Source: Streptomyces sp. CB02366 (GTDB lineage: Bacteria; Actinomycetota; Actinomycetes; Streptomycetales; Streptomycetaceae). From it: a stretch of 64,000 nt of DNA. The translations under genes were made by a program, and so were the position numbers. The stretch spans positions 1-64,000 of the forward strand of contig NZ_LIVT01000008.1 of assembly GCF_001905905.1 (NCBI RefSeq). Direction: 5' to 3'. Shown one piece after another: positions 28,924-37,810 of the stretch. Position 1 is the stretch's first letter. Each line of letters opens with the position of its first letter. The notes beneath the pieces are model-generated. The model was not told the origin of the DNA. It searched no databases and was given only the letters and a program-made list of their open reading frames with translations.

Positions 28924-29508
28924 TTGCATCGCAGAAGAATCCTCCAGGGCGTCGCCGCGACGGCAGCGGTGGCCTCCCTGCCGGCCTCCGCGCGGCCCGT
29001 GGCGGCGCCGGAGGGCGCCACCGACTACGCGACGGCGCTCTGGGCCCCGGCCGCCCCCGCCAACTACACCGTGCCGTCCCACCCTTCCCGGCGGCGGGTC
29101 GACCGCGTGATCATCCATGTCGCGCAGCAGTTGTTCACGCCGACCGCGGGCATTTTCCGCGACCCCGCCAAGCGGGTGTCCGCCCACTACGTGGTGCGTT
29201 CCGGCGACGGCCATGTCGCCCAGTGCGTACGGGAGAAGGACATCGCCTGGCACGCGGGCGCCTGGGACTGGAACACGCGGAGCATCGGCATCGAGCACGA
29301 GGGGTGGGTGGACCGCCCTGAGTTCTTCACCGACGTCATGTACCGGCGGTCCGCCGAACTCACCGCCGACATCTGCGCGCGTCACGGCATCCCCCGCGAC
29401 CGTGCGCACATCGTCGGTCACCACGAGGTGCCGGGCAGCGACCACACCGATCCGGGCGTCCTCTGGGACTGGGACCGCTATCTCCGGCTCGTGGCCGGCG
29501 CCGGATGA
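28924..29508 (+). CDS. N-acetylmuramoyl-L-alanine amidase (amidase_2), Tat-type signal
   Basis: A 194-residue exported peptidoglycan amidase. The chosen start is a TTG at 28924 (aggag 6 nt upstream), which gives the Tat-like leader HRRRILQGVAATAAVASLPA. The amidase_2 fold follows, with zinc-ligand candidates in VIIHVAQQ (H65) and HIVGHHEVPGSDHTDPG (H174 and D176 region) and core motifs SAHYVVRSGDG, IAWHAGAW and SIGIEHEG. It should cleave the amide between MurNAc and the stem peptide outside the cell. Confidence 0.87.
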   Translation: MHRRRILQGVAATAAVASLPASARPVAAPEGATDYATALWAPAAPANYTVPSHPSRRRVDRVIIHVAQQLFTPTAGIFRDPAKRVSAHYVVRSGDGHVAQCVREKDIAWHAGAWDWNTRSIGIEHEGWVDRPEFFTDVMYRRSAELTADICARHGIPRDRAHIVGHHEVPGSDHTDPGVLWDWDRYLRLVAGAG

Positions 29509-29623
29509 CGCCGAAGGGCCTTTGAACGGCACGTGCTCGCCGGATGGCCGCCTCCCCGGACGCATGAGATTCTGGAGGCCGTTGAAGGATCGAGGCGTAC
29601 GACAGAGGGCCGGAGGTACGGAA

Positions 29624-29833
29624 ATGGCGAGCGCGTTCACCGTGGGCGACCATGTGCGCTGGAACTCCGAGGCCGGTCACGTCGAAGGGGTCGTCGTCAA
29701 GAAGCACACGCACGATGTGGAGTTCAAGGGTCGTACCCGGCACTGCTCCGAGGACGACCCGCAGTACGAGGTCAAGAGCGACAAGACCGGCCATATCGCC
29801 ATGCACAAGGGCGGCGCGCTGACGAAGGCGTAG
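29624..29833 (+). CDS. DUF2945 domain protein
   Basis: A 69-residue protein with the DUF2945 (hypervirulence-associated, TUDOR-like) pattern: FTVGDHVRWNSEAGHVEGVV, then HTHDVEFKGRTRHCSEDDPQ, YEVKSDKTGHIAMHKG. The start has ggagg 8 nt upstream. It lies 6 bp before the DUF488 gene, so the two are probably co-transcribed. Function is unknown; the fold suggests protein or nucleic-acid binding. Confidence 0.85.
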   Translation: MASAFTVGDHVRWNSEAGHVEGVVVKKHTHDVEFKGRTRHCSEDDPQYEVKSDKTGHIAMHKGGALTKA

Positions 29834-29839
29834 CGGCCG

Positions 29840-30382
29840 ATGCCCACCCGGGTCCACACCATCGGCCATTCGACGCGTTCGTTCGAGGACGTTCTGGAGA
29901 TGCTGCGCGCACACGACGTCACCTGCCTGGTGGACGTCCGCTCCTTTCCCTCGTCGAGGAAGCACCCCCAGTGGAACCGGTCGGCCCTCGTGGAGAATCT
30001 GCCGCCCGACATCTCCTACCGCTGGATTCCCGGGCTCGGGGGACGGCGCCACACCCCCAAGAACGTCCCGAGCGAGAACGACGCGTGGCGGGTGAAAGCC
30101 TTCCGTGATTACGCCGACCACATGGCGGGCGAAGAATTCTCGGAGGGCCTGCGGGAATTGATCCGCCTCGCGGAACGCGAGTCCACCGCGATCATGTGCA
30201 GTGAAGCGGTGCCGTGGCGGTGTCACCGCCGGCTGATCACCGACGCGCTCCTGGTCGCCGGAGTGGAGGTCGTGCACATCATGTCCCGAACGGCCGCGAA
30301 GCCGGCCGTCCTCAACGAGAACGCGCGCATCCGCGACGGCCGCCTGACCTACCCGGCTCCCGGTCCGGAGAAAGCGCCGTGA
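29840..30382 (+). CDS. DUF488 family protein
   Basis: A 180-residue DUF488 protein. The family pattern is clear: TIGHSTRSFEDVLEMLRAH, LVDVRSFPSSRKHPQWN, YRWIPGLGGRR, FRDYADHMAGEEF, IMCSEAVPWRCHRRLITDAL and VVHIMS. The conserved Cys-rich CSE..PWRCHR segment may bind a metal. Function is not established. It follows the DUF2945 gene after 6 bp. Confidence 0.88.
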   Translation: MPTRVHTIGHSTRSFEDVLEMLRAHDVTCLVDVRSFPSSRKHPQWNRSALVENLPPDISYRWIPGLGGRRHTPKNVPSENDAWRVKAFRDYADHMAGEEFSEGLRELIRLAERESTAIMCSEAVPWRCHRRLITDALLVAGVEVVHIMSRTAAKPAVLNENARIRDGRLTYPAPGPEKAP

Positions 30383-30527
30383 CCGTACTCCAGCGCTCCG
30401 CCGTTGGCGCACGAGGGCGGTCGGAGGCGCATGGTTCGCCTCCGCCGCGCCGTAGGAGACCCGCCGGGGGGCCTACCCGTCCCGATGCCGGGCACACGGG
30501 TTGCACCACTCGGAAGGAGCAACTCCC

Positions 30528-30707
30528 ATGCTGGGTATAGCCGCCGCTGTCCTGTTCTTCATCGCGTTCCTCATCAACGCGGCCGACATCTCGACCAACG
30601 ACGTGTTCGCGTCGGGCAACGTGATGCTGCTCGGCCTCATGCTTCTCGCCCTGCACGTGGCGGGGGTGGGAGCCGGTACCCGGATCGGCGGCTCGCGCAG
30701 GCGCTGA
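30528..30707 (+). CDS. Small two-helix membrane protein
   Basis: A 59-residue protein with two hydrophobic segments (LGIAAAVLFFIAFLINAAD and NVMLLGLMLLALHVAGVG) and a basic end. A good ribosome site (aaggag, 8 nt) supports the start at 30528. A strong hairpin follows the stop. Function is unknown. Confidence 0.7.
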   Translation: MLGIAAAVLFFIAFLINAADISTNDVFASGNVMLLGLMLLALHVAGVGAGTRIGGSRRR

Positions 30708-30711
30708 GGAA

Positions 30712-30753
30712 CGCGCGGCGGGGGCCCACCAAGTGGTGGGCCCCCGCCGCGCG
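30712..30753 (+). terminator. Terminator, 19-bp perfect stem
   Basis: Arms 30712-30730 and 30735-30753 pair perfectly around a 4-nt loop, 5 bp after the small membrane protein gene. Downstream to 31029 (276 bp) I find no gene I can support. Confidence 0.75.
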
Positions 30754-31007
30754 TTGCACCGGACACCTCGGTCGAGGATCCGGGCGACGCCCTGGCTGCA
30801 GGAGGTGACGGCGAAGCCGGGGAAGCGCTGCGTGAACGTGGAGGCGTCGAAGACGTTGTCCCCCGGTAGCGCGGCAGCGGTTCCCCGGCCTCTCGGGGCG
30901 GGCCGATGAAGCGGCTGCCGCGTCGGCCCGGCCGGCCCCGTGCTCTCCCGGACCCGCCGGAGGACGGGGTCCGTCGCCCGTCGGCTCACGACCGTGGCGC
31001 GATGCTC

Positions 31008-31021
31008 TGAATGATGGTTCA
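31008..31021. promoter_or_regulatory. Possible TetR operator
   Basis: The imperfect palindrome tgaatgatggttca lies 9 bp before the TetR gene start. Outer tgaa/ttca arms are complementary. The position suits autoregulation, but this is weak evidence. Confidence 0.25.
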
Positions 31022-31029
31022 CTTCTTCC

Positions 31030-31635
31030 ATGGCCTACCGCAAGACCCCGGCCGAAGCGCGCCGCCTCGAAGCCGCCCGGGAGCATCTCGTCGGCCGCGC
31101 CACCGAGGTGGTGGCGGAGGCCGGCTGGGCGCAGGCGTCCGTGACGGCCGTCGCCGACGCGGCCGGGATCGCCGCCGGCTCCGTCTACCAGCACTTCTCG
31201 TCCAAGTCCGCGCTCGCGGTCGAGGTCTTCCGGCGTGCCGCACGTCGCGAGGTGGAGGTGCTGAGCGAGGTGCTGGCGGGTGACGGCGACGCGGCCGAGC
31301 GCCTGCGCCGGGGGGTGGAGGTGTTCGCCCGCCGCGCCCTGGAGAACCAGGGCCTGGCCCACGCGCTGCTCGCGGCCCCCGCCGAGCCCGCGGTCGGCGC
31401 GGAGCGTCTCGCCTTCCGGCGGCGCTACCGGGAGCTGTTCGCCGCGGTGATCGAGGAGGGGGTCACCACGGGCCTGCTGCCCGCCCAGGACCCGGAGACC
31501 ACCGCGGCCGCCCTCACCGGCGCCGTCGGCGAGGTCCTCGTGTACCCGCTGAGCGCCTCGGCCGCGCACGACGCGGACCTGCTCGTCGCCCGCCTCACCG
31601 CCGTGGCCCTGCGCTGCGCGGGCGCGGCCCCCTGA
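31030..31635 (+). CDS. TetR/AcrR family regulator
   Basis: A 201-residue repressor. The N-terminal helix-turn-helix (~20-65) contains VTAVADAAGIAAGSVYQHFS followed by SKSALAVEVF, typical of TetR proteins; the C-terminal ligand domain is all-helical. It lies 50 bp upstream of an acyl-CoA dehydrogenase gene on the same strand and may control it, sensing an acyl-CoA or fatty acid. That ligand is inference from context. Confidence 0.88.
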   Translation: MAYRKTPAEARRLEAAREHLVGRATEVVAEAGWAQASVTAVADAAGIAAGSVYQHFSSKSALAVEVFRRAARREVEVLSEVLAGDGDAAERLRRGVEVFARRALENQGLAHALLAAPAEPAVGAERLAFRRRYRELFAAVIEEGVTTGLLPAQDPETTAAALTGAVGEVLVYPLSASAAHDADLLVARLTAVALRCAGAAP

Positions 31636-31685
31636 CCCGTACCGCGTCCCCGCACCCGCCGTCCCGCCGTCCCGGAGGAAATGCG

Positions 31686-33344
31686 ATGACCACGTCCGAC
31701 ACGCCGCGCAGCAACCCGACCGCCGTGACGCACGAGGTGACGAACCAGCCGCCTCCGCTCCTCGGCCACGACGCCGCCGACGACGCGGTGCTGCTCGAAG
31801 GGGTGCGGCGCGAGGGCGCCGGGTGGCACGTGGACGAGCTGCACCGCTTCGGCCGCTACGTCGGCAGCGGGGAGGCGCAGCACTGGGCCGACCAGGCCAA
31901 CCGCCACGAGCCGGAACTGCGCACCCACGACCGCTTCGGCCACCGGATCGACGAGGTCGAGTTCCACCCCGCCTACCACGCGCTGATGGACGCGTCGGTC
32001 GGGGCCGGACTCGCCGGGGCGGCCTGGGCCGACGAGCGCCCCGGAGCCCATGTCGCCCGTGCCGGCGGCTTCATGCTGGCCTCGATGCTGGAGCAGGGGC
32101 ACCTGTGCCCGGTCTCCATGACGTACGCCGTGGTCCCCGCGCTGCGCCGCTCCCCCGGCCTCGCCGCCGTGTACGAACCGCTGCTGACCAGCCGGGTGTA
32201 CGAGCCGGGGCTGCGCACGCCCACCGCCAAGCGGGGTCTGCTCGCCGGTATGGGCATGACGGAGAAGCAGGGCGGCACCGATGTGCGCGCCAACACCACG
32301 ACCGCCGTCGAACAGGGCGACGGCACGTGGCGGCTGCGCGGGCACAAGTGGTTCACCAGCGCGCCGATGAACGACCTCTTCCTGGTGCTGGCCCAGTCAC
32401 CCGGCGGCCTGTCCTGCTTCCTGGTGCCGCGCGTGCTGCCGGACGGGAGCCGCAACACCTTCCGCATCCAGCGGCTCAAGGACAAGCTCGGCAACCGCTC
32501 CAACGCCTCCAGCGAGCCGGAGTTCGACGACACCGTGGCCTGGCTCGTGGGGGACGAGGGCAGGGGTGTGCGCACCATCATCGACATGGTGACGATGACC
32601 CGGCTCGACTGCGTGCTCGGTTCCGCCGCCGGTATCCGTGCCGCGCTCGCCCAGGCGGCCCACCACGCCCGGCACCGCTCGGTGTTCGGCGCTCTGCTCG
32701 TCGACCAGCCGCTGATGCGCAACGTACTGGCGGACCTGTCACTGGAGTCGGAGGCGGCCACGACCCTGGCGCTGCGCCTGGCGGGGGCCGCCGACCGGGC
32801 GCACCGGGGCGACGGCGGGGAGCGCGCCTTCCTGCGTCTGGCCACGGCGATCGGCAAGTACTGGGTGTGCAAACGGCAGCCCGCGGCGGTGGCCGAGGCC
32901 CTGGAATGCCTCGGCGGAAACGGGTACGACGAGGCGTCCGGTATGCCCCGGCTGTACCGCGAGGCCCCGCTCAACGGCATCTGGGAGGGCTCCGGCAACG
33001 TCAACGCCCTCGACATGCTGCGGGCGTTGACGCGCGAGCCGGAGTCGCTCGAAGCGCTGCGCGCCGAGATCGAGGCCGCCGCCGGGGCGGACGCGCGCCT
33101 CGACGCGGCCTGGCGGGACCTCCGGACGGAGCTGGCCCGGCCGGAGGACGCCGCGTTGCGGGCCCGCCGGGTCGTCGAGCGGGCCGCTCTCGTCCTCCAG
33201 GGCTCGCTCCTGGTGCGTCACGCACCGGGCGCGGTGGCCGACGCTTTCTGCGCCTCCCGTCTCGCCGGTGACCAGGGGCTCGCCTTCGGCACTCTTCCCG
33301 CGGGCACGGATTTCGGCGCCCTGCTGGGCCGGCTGCCGGGCTGA
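31686..33344 (+). CDS. AidB-like acyl-CoA dehydrogenase
   Basis: A 552-residue flavoprotein of the acyl-CoA dehydrogenase superfamily, in the AidB branch by its length and its N-terminal domain (NQPPPLLGHDAADDAVLLEG). Core features are MGMTEKQGGTDVRANTT, GHKWFTSAPMNDLFLVLAQ, SRNTFRIQRLKDKLGNRSNA, SVFGALLVDQPLMRNVLADL, ALECLGGNGYDEASGMPRLY and IWEGSGNVNALDMLR. E. coli AidB protects DNA from alkylation; the metabolic role of this family remains uncertain. It is preceded by a TetR regulator. Confidence 0.88.
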   Translation: MTTSDTPRSNPTAVTHEVTNQPPPLLGHDAADDAVLLEGVRREGAGWHVDELHRFGRYVGSGEAQHWADQANRHEPELRTHDRFGHRIDEVEFHPAYHALMDASVGAGLAGAAWADERPGAHVARAGGFMLASMLEQGHLCPVSMTYAVVPALRRSPGLAAVYEPLLTSRVYEPGLRTPTAKRGLLAGMGMTEKQGGTDVRANTTTAVEQGDGTWRLRGHKWFTSAPMNDLFLVLAQSPGGLSCFLVPRVLPDGSRNTFRIQRLKDKLGNRSNASSEPEFDDTVAWLVGDEGRGVRTIIDMVTMTRLDCVLGSAAGIRAALAQAAHHARHRSVFGALLVDQPLMRNVLADLSLESEAATTLALRLAGAADRAHRGDGGERAFLRLATAIGKYWVCKRQPAAVAEALECLGGNGYDEASGMPRLYREAPLNGIWEGSGNVNALDMLRALTREPESLEALRAEIEAAAGADARLDAAWRDLRTELARPEDAALRARRVVERAALVLQGSLLVRHAPGAVADAFCASRLAGDQGLAFGTLPAGTDFGALLGRLPG

Positions 33345-33417
33345 GCGAGCGGCGGGCGACCGGAAAGGGGTGAGCCACCGCCCCCGCCCACGTTAGCCGC
33401 GGGGACAGCCGCCCTGT

Positions 33418-34233
33418 TCAGGTGACGTGCGGACCCTTCGCGTCCGGCCGTGCGCCCGGTACGGCGCACTCGTCGAGGTAGGCGTCCAGGGCGGCGGCCC
33501 CGGCCAGCATCGCGCGTCCGCGGGCGGCCAGGCGGGCATGCCAGTCGTGCAGGGCGGCGGCCAGCGGTTCCGGACCGCCGGCCGCCCGCAGCCGGGCGAC
33601 CAGCAGGGCGATCTGCTCCAACCGGTAGCCTCCCCGCCTGAGTTGGTGGGCCAGCCGCACGTCCCGTACGTCGGTCCCGTCATACACCCGGTATCCGGTG
33701 CGCGGGTCGCGACGCGGGGCCACGATCCCGGCGCGCTCCCATGTCCGCAGAGTGGCGGGCCTGATCCCGAGCTTCGCCGCCAGCGAGCCCACGAACACGC
33801 CGCCGGGGGCGGGCCCCGGTCCGGCGCCGGAGCGGGGGCCCGCGCCGGATCCGGGCACCCCGTCGGTCCCGGGCACGGCGTCTGACCTCAGGTCACGCAG
33901 GGCGCTCTCGACGGCTCGCAGGGTCCGCCGGTCCTCCAGGAGCTGGGCGTGGCTCTCGTCGATGAGACCGAACGCCTCCTGCGGTTCGCCCTGGTTCACC
34001 GCGCGCATGATCGACGTCGCCGCCGCGTGCCCATGGCCGGGGAGGAGCGCCAGGAAGGCGGCGAGGGCCTGCGCGTGCAGCGGGGTGTAGGTGCGGTAGC
34101 CGTGGGGGGTGCGCCCGGCCGACGGCAGCACCCCGGCCGCCTCGTAGTTCCTGACGGCCTGGGTCGACAATCCGTGCCGCCGAGCCAGATCGATCGGCCG
34201 GAGGCGTCTGCCTGTTTGAGGGTTTTTCCCCAT
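33418..34233 (-). CDS. Double-MerR-domain transcriptional regulator (TioE-like)
   Basis: A 271-residue regulator with two separate MerR-type winged helix-turn-helix domains: residues ~12-75 (IDLARRHGLSTQAVRNYEAA, GVLPSAGRTPHGYRTYTPL) and ~140-210 (GSLAAKLGIRPATLRTWERA, GIVAPRRDPRTGYRVYDG). A helical stretch and a Gly/Pro-rich linker join them, and a short helical C-terminus follows. Two complete MerR heads in one chain are unusual and recall TioE-type regulators. It is divergent from an erythromycin-esterase gene with only 58 bp between, so it probably controls that gene and itself. Confidence 0.82.
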   Translation of the reverse strand: MGKNPQTGRRLRPIDLARRHGLSTQAVRNYEAAGVLPSAGRTPHGYRTYTPLHAQALAAFLALLPGHGHAAATSIMRAVNQGEPQEAFGLIDESHAQLLEDRRTLRAVESALRDLRSDAVPGTDGVPGSGAGPRSGAGPGPAPGGVFVGSLAAKLGIRPATLRTWERAGIVAPRRDPRTGYRVYDGTDVRDVRLAHQLRRGGYRLEQIALLVARLRAAGGPEPLAAALHDWHARLAARGRAMLAGAAALDAYLDECAVPGARPDAKGPHVT

Positions 34234-34270
34234 GTCAACGAGCTTATCGCGGAAAAGTCTCCACCGAGAG

Positions 34271-34288
34271 TTCAACGATACGGTTGAA
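34271..34288. promoter_or_regulatory. 18-bp palindrome, probable regulator operator
   Basis: Perfect 6-bp arms ttcaac (34271-34276) and gttgaa (34283-34288) flank a 6-bp spacer in the intergenic region between the divergent double-MerR and esterase genes, ending 3 bp before the esterase ATG. Size and position fit a MerR-type operator. Confidence 0.5.
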
Positions 34289-34291
34289 GCC

Positions 34292-35494
34292 ATGGCCAAC
34301 GACATCAAGGACATCGCCCATGCCGTCCAGGCGGCCTCCGCCCTGGACCTGTTCGCCGTCCCGCCCCGGGTGCTGGCCCTCGGCGAACCCGCCCACGGGG
34401 TGGACGCCCCGCTCCGGCTGCGCAACGCCCTCTTCCGGGAGCTGGTCGAGCGGGCGGGCTACCGGACCGTCGCCCTCGAGAGCGACTGCGTGGCGGGGCT
34501 CCTCGTGGACGACTACGTGGCGACGGGCGCCGGCAGCCTCGACGGGGTACTGGCGCGGGGGTTCAGCCACGGTCTGGGGGCTTCTGCCGCCAACCGTGAA
34601 CTGGTGCGCTGGATGCGCGCCTTCAACGACGGCCGGCCCGCGTCCGACCGGGTCCGGTTCGCCGGCTTCGACGGTCCGTTGGAGATGGCCTGCGCGGCCA
34701 GCCCCCGCACGGCCCTCACCGCGCTCCACCGCTGCCTGGCGGACCATGTGGACACGGGCCTGCTCCCCTGCACCGCCGAAACGCTGGACCGCCTGCTCGG
34801 CCCCGACGACCGGTGGACCGATCCCGCCGCGATGCTGGATCCCGCCGCGTCCTTCGGGCGGTCGGCCGAAGCCCGCGAACTGCGGCTGCTGGCCGACGAC
34901 CTGGGGGCGCTGCTCGACACCTGGACGCCGCATCTGGTCACGGCGGTCCCCCGGGAGGCGTTCGACCGGGTGCGCCTGTACGCGCGGACCGCCGTCGGTC
35001 TGCTGCGCTACCACTACTGGATGGCCGACGCGTCGCCGAGCCGGCTGGCACGGCTGTCGGGGCTGCGGGACCACATGATGGCGGACCGCCTCCTCGCCCT
35101 CGCCGAGCGCGGGCCGGTCCTGGTGCACGCCCACAACAGCCATCTCCAGCGGGACATCAGCTCGATGCGGATGGGCGGGATGCCGCTGGAGTGGTGGAGC
35201 GCGGGCTCCATCGTGAGCGCCCGGCTGGGCGAGGACTACGGGTTCCTGGCCACCGCCTTCGGCACGCTGCGGCACCAGGGGGTCCACGCTCCACCGGCGG
35301 ACACCCTGGAGGGGGCCCTGTACGCGCACGGGGCCGGGACCTGCCTGGTGGACGCTGCGGAACTGGCCGCCGCCCTCGGCTCCCCGGGCCCCGGCCGGCG
35401 CACGTCCCCGTACTTCGGGTACGCCCCGCTCGACCCGGCCCAGCTGCCCCGTATCGACGGCGTCGTGTTCATGGGGGACGTCCCCGAGAAGTGA
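34292..35494 (+). CDS. Erythromycin esterase family protein
   Basis: A 400-residue EreA/EreB-fold hydrolase. Conserved histidine and acidic motifs of the family are present: LALGEPAHGVDAPLRLRNAL, VALESDCVAGLLVDDYV, FAGFDGP, RDHMMADRLLALAERGPVLV and HAHNSHLQRD. Macrolide esterases of this fold open the lactone ring, but most Streptomyces members are untested and may act on other lactones or esters. The ribosome site is weak (gttgaag). It is likely repressed or activated by the divergent double-MerR protein. Confidence 0.85.
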   Translation: MANDIKDIAHAVQAASALDLFAVPPRVLALGEPAHGVDAPLRLRNALFRELVERAGYRTVALESDCVAGLLVDDYVATGAGSLDGVLARGFSHGLGASAANRELVRWMRAFNDGRPASDRVRFAGFDGPLEMACAASPRTALTALHRCLADHVDTGLLPCTAETLDRLLGPDDRWTDPAAMLDPAASFGRSAEARELRLLADDLGALLDTWTPHLVTAVPREAFDRVRLYARTAVGLLRYHYWMADASPSRLARLSGLRDHMMADRLLALAERGPVLVHAHNSHLQRDISSMRMGGMPLEWWSAGSIVSARLGEDYGFLATAFGTLRHQGVHAPPADTLEGALYAHGAGTCLVDAAELAAALGSPGPGRRTSPYFGYAPLDPAQLPRIDGVVFMGDVPEK

Positions 35495-35577
35495 GGACGT
35501 CCCCGAGGCGGTGGGCGAGCCGGACCGATGTCCGGGGGCCGCGCCGTACGACCCGCACGGCGGAGAGGGTGAACCTT

Positions 35578-35602
35578 CGCCCCGTCAGGAATAGACGGGG
35601 CG
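35578..35602. terminator. Possible terminator hairpin
   Basis: 9-bp perfect arms cgccccgtc (35578-35586) and gacggggcg (35594-35602) with a 7-nt loop, 83 bp after the esterase stop and 20 bp before the next gene. It could equally be a leader structure of that gene. Confidence 0.4.
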
Positions 35603-35621
35603 GACGGTTGTTGACCCCGTC

Positions 35622-36521
35622 ATGACTTCTGAGATTTCCGGTACGGGCAGGACCTTCGGACGCGTGGGGATCTGGAGCGGCGCGCTGCACGCGTCGCGCG
35701 TGGACGATGCGGGCGGGAAGGCGATCACGGAGGCGCTCGCCGAGCTCGACGAGCTGGGGTACGGCACCGTATGGGTCGGGAGCAGCCCGGCGCCCGGGGA
35801 CGCCGCAGCCGTCGTGGCCGCCACCCGCTCGATCACGGTGGCCACCGGCATCCTGAGCATCTGGGACCACACGGCGGAGGAGGTGGCCGCCGCGGTCGCG
35901 GCGATCGACCCGGACGAACGCCGCCGTTTCGTCCTCGGCCTGGGGGTCAGCCACGGCCCGATGGTGCCGCAGTACGCGAAGCCGTACAGCGCGATGACGG
36001 ACTACCTCGACGCGCTCGACGCCGCCGAACCGTCCGTCGGCGCGGGCCACCGGGTCCTGGCGGCCCTCGGGCCGAAGATGATCAGGCTCGCGGCGGACCG
36101 CGCGCTCGGGGCCCACCCCTACCTCGTCACCACCGAGCACACCGCCGAGGCCCGCGAGGCGCTCGGCCCCGACGCGGTGCTCGCCCCCGAGCTGACGGTG
36201 GTGCTGGACACCGACCTGGACCGGGCCCGCACCACCGCGCGGACGATGCTGGAGATGTACCTGCATCTGCCCAACTACACCGCCAACCTGCTGCGGCTGG
36301 GGTTCACCGAGGGCGACTTCGAGGGCGGGGGCAGCGTCCGGCTGCTCGACGCGCTCTTCGCGCTGGGCGACGCGGAGCAGGTGGTGCGCCGGACCCGGGA
36401 GTACCTGGACGCCGGGGCGGACCACGTCGCGTTGCAGGTCCTCACCGCCGAGGAGGGCGGCGGGGGGCTGCCGCGGGCCGCGTGGCGTGAGCTGGCGGAG
36501 GCGTTCGGCGACCAGCTCTGA
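35622..36521 (+). CDS. LLM-class F420-dependent oxidoreductase
   Basis: A 299-residue TIM-barrel enzyme of the luciferase-like monooxygenase family, F420-dependent branch. Motifs include VGIWSGALHASRVDDAGG, ELDELGYGTVWVG, RSITVATGILSIWDHT, RRFVLGLGVSHGPMVPQY, GAHPYLVTTEHT and HVALQVLTAE. It is cytosolic with unknown substrate. It stands alone; the next gene on the same strand starts 142 bp later. Confidence 0.88.
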   Translation: MTSEISGTGRTFGRVGIWSGALHASRVDDAGGKAITEALAELDELGYGTVWVGSSPAPGDAAAVVAATRSITVATGILSIWDHTAEEVAAAVAAIDPDERRRFVLGLGVSHGPMVPQYAKPYSAMTDYLDALDAAEPSVGAGHRVLAALGPKMIRLAADRALGAHPYLVTTEHTAEAREALGPDAVLAPELTVVLDTDLDRARTTARTMLEMYLHLPNYTANLLRLGFTEGDFEGGGSVRLLDALFALGDAEQVVRRTREYLDAGADHVALQVLTAEEGGGGLPRAAWRELAEAFGDQL

Positions 36522-36663
36522 GGCCGCGGACGCGTTCCTCCGCGCACCCTCGCCCCCGTCAACACGTCATACCTCTCGTCCCCTTCGGATGATGTGCGGC
36601 GTGTCCGGGGGTTCACGGGACGCTCCCGGGCAGCCTCTGGGTGACCAGTCGTGAGGGGGATGC

Positions 36664-37758
36664 GTGGGAGTGTCACGTGAGTACGGACGCGCCATCAGTG
36701 AGGGTCCGACACCGGCCGACGCGGCGGGGGCTCCCGCGCTGCCGTATCCGAGCGGCTGGTCGGCGCTGGCCTTCTCGCACGAGCTGCGGCCGGGCGCCGT
36801 GCTCACCCGGCCGCTCGCGGGGCGCGACGTCGTCCTGTACCGCACCGGCACGGGAGCGCTGCGCGCCGTCCGGCCGTACTGCCCGCACCTGGGAGCCCAT
36901 CTCGGTCTGGCGAAGGTCGAGGGGGAGGATCTCACCTGCCCCTTCCACTTCTTCTCGTTCGGTCCCGACGGCAGGTGCGTGCGGACGGGGTACGGCACAC
37001 CGCCGCCCCGGTCCCCGCTGACGCACCTGCCCGTCCACGAGGTCAACGGGGGCGTCTTCGTCTGGCGGCACCACGACGGCCGGGATCCGGACTGGTCCGT
37101 CCCCCAGTGGCACGAGATCGGCCACCGGCCCGCGCGCACGGCCGCCTGGGAATTGGCGGGCAACGTCCAGGAGGTCATCGAGAACTCGGTCGACCTCGGG
37201 CACTTCGCCACCCTGCACGGCTGGGCGAAGGCCGAGATCGACGGTCCCGTGGCGTACGACGGCGCGACGTTCCGCGTCGCCATGCGGGCCCACGAGTCGG
37301 CGCCGCTCGTGGGCGACTTCACCGTGGAGGTGAAGGTGGCCGGTTACGGATTGGGCTGTCTGCACGCCGATGTGCACACGCCCCGCTTCGGGCTGCGGAT
37401 GTGCACGATGGTCATGCCGACCGCGATCGGCCCCAACCGGATGCAGTTCCGTCAGCTCAACCGCATCGCCTTCGACGAGCCGGGCCGGCTGCCGCCCCGG
37501 CTCGCCCGGATCGTCAGCCGTACCGCGGCCCGCCTCCTGGACCGTCCCGTATTCCGGTCCAGTTGCGAGTTCACCGCCGCCGACTTCCCGATCTGGCACC
37601 ACAAGCAGTACCAACAACCGCCCCGGCTGGCTGTCGGGGACGGGCCGATCGGACCGTTCCGGCGCTGGGCGAAGCGGTTCTATCCCGAGTCGCCCGGCTG
37701 GGGCGGAACACCCCGCCCCCACCGCGGCGAAGACGAGGGCAGTGCCGTGCTCTCCTGA
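36664..37758 (+). CDS. Rieske [2Fe-2S] oxygenase
   Basis: A 364-residue Rieske non-haem iron oxygenase. The Rieske cluster is bound by C73-x-H75 and C92-x2-H95 (YCPHLGAH and LTCPFHFF). The mononuclear iron site lies in ENSVDLGHFATLHGW, with the N..D..H....H pattern. The C-terminal domain is similar to cholesterol-desaturase/KshA-like enzymes, so a sterol or lipid substrate is plausible. The GTG start has gaggggg 5 nt upstream. No reductase gene is adjacent; a ferredoxin reductase gene lies far away at 60 kb. Confidence 0.85.
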   Translation: MGVSREYGRAISEGPTPADAAGAPALPYPSGWSALAFSHELRPGAVLTRPLAGRDVVLYRTGTGALRAVRPYCPHLGAHLGLAKVEGEDLTCPFHFFSFGPDGRCVRTGYGTPPPRSPLTHLPVHEVNGGVFVWRHHDGRDPDWSVPQWHEIGHRPARTAAWELAGNVQEVIENSVDLGHFATLHGWAKAEIDGPVAYDGATFRVAMRAHESAPLVGDFTVEVKVAGYGLGCLHADVHTPRFGLRMCTMVMPTAIGPNRMQFRQLNRIAFDEPGRLPPRLARIVSRTAARLLDRPVFRSSCEFTAADFPIWHHKQYQQPPRLAVGDGPIGPFRRWAKRFYPESPGWGGTPRPHRGEDEGSAVLS

Positions 37759-37760
37759 CC

Positions 37761-37810
37761 CGGCCCGCTCGCCCGGCCCGCTCGCCCGGCCCGCTCGCCC
37801 GGCCCGCTCC
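37761..37810. repeat. 13-bp tandem repeat, 3.8 copies
   Basis: The unit cggcccgctcgcc is repeated directly after the Rieske gene stop, the last copy being partial. It lies in the 411-bp gap before the DeoR gene. Between the repeat and the operator-like palindromes at 38090 I recognise nothing. Confidence 0.8.

Noticed and set aside
30754..31029. Possible minus-strand gene fragment (frame containing FDASTFTQRFPGFAVTSCSQ)
   Set aside because: The stretch looks somewhat protein-like but I could not match it to any family, and there is no start or ribosome site.
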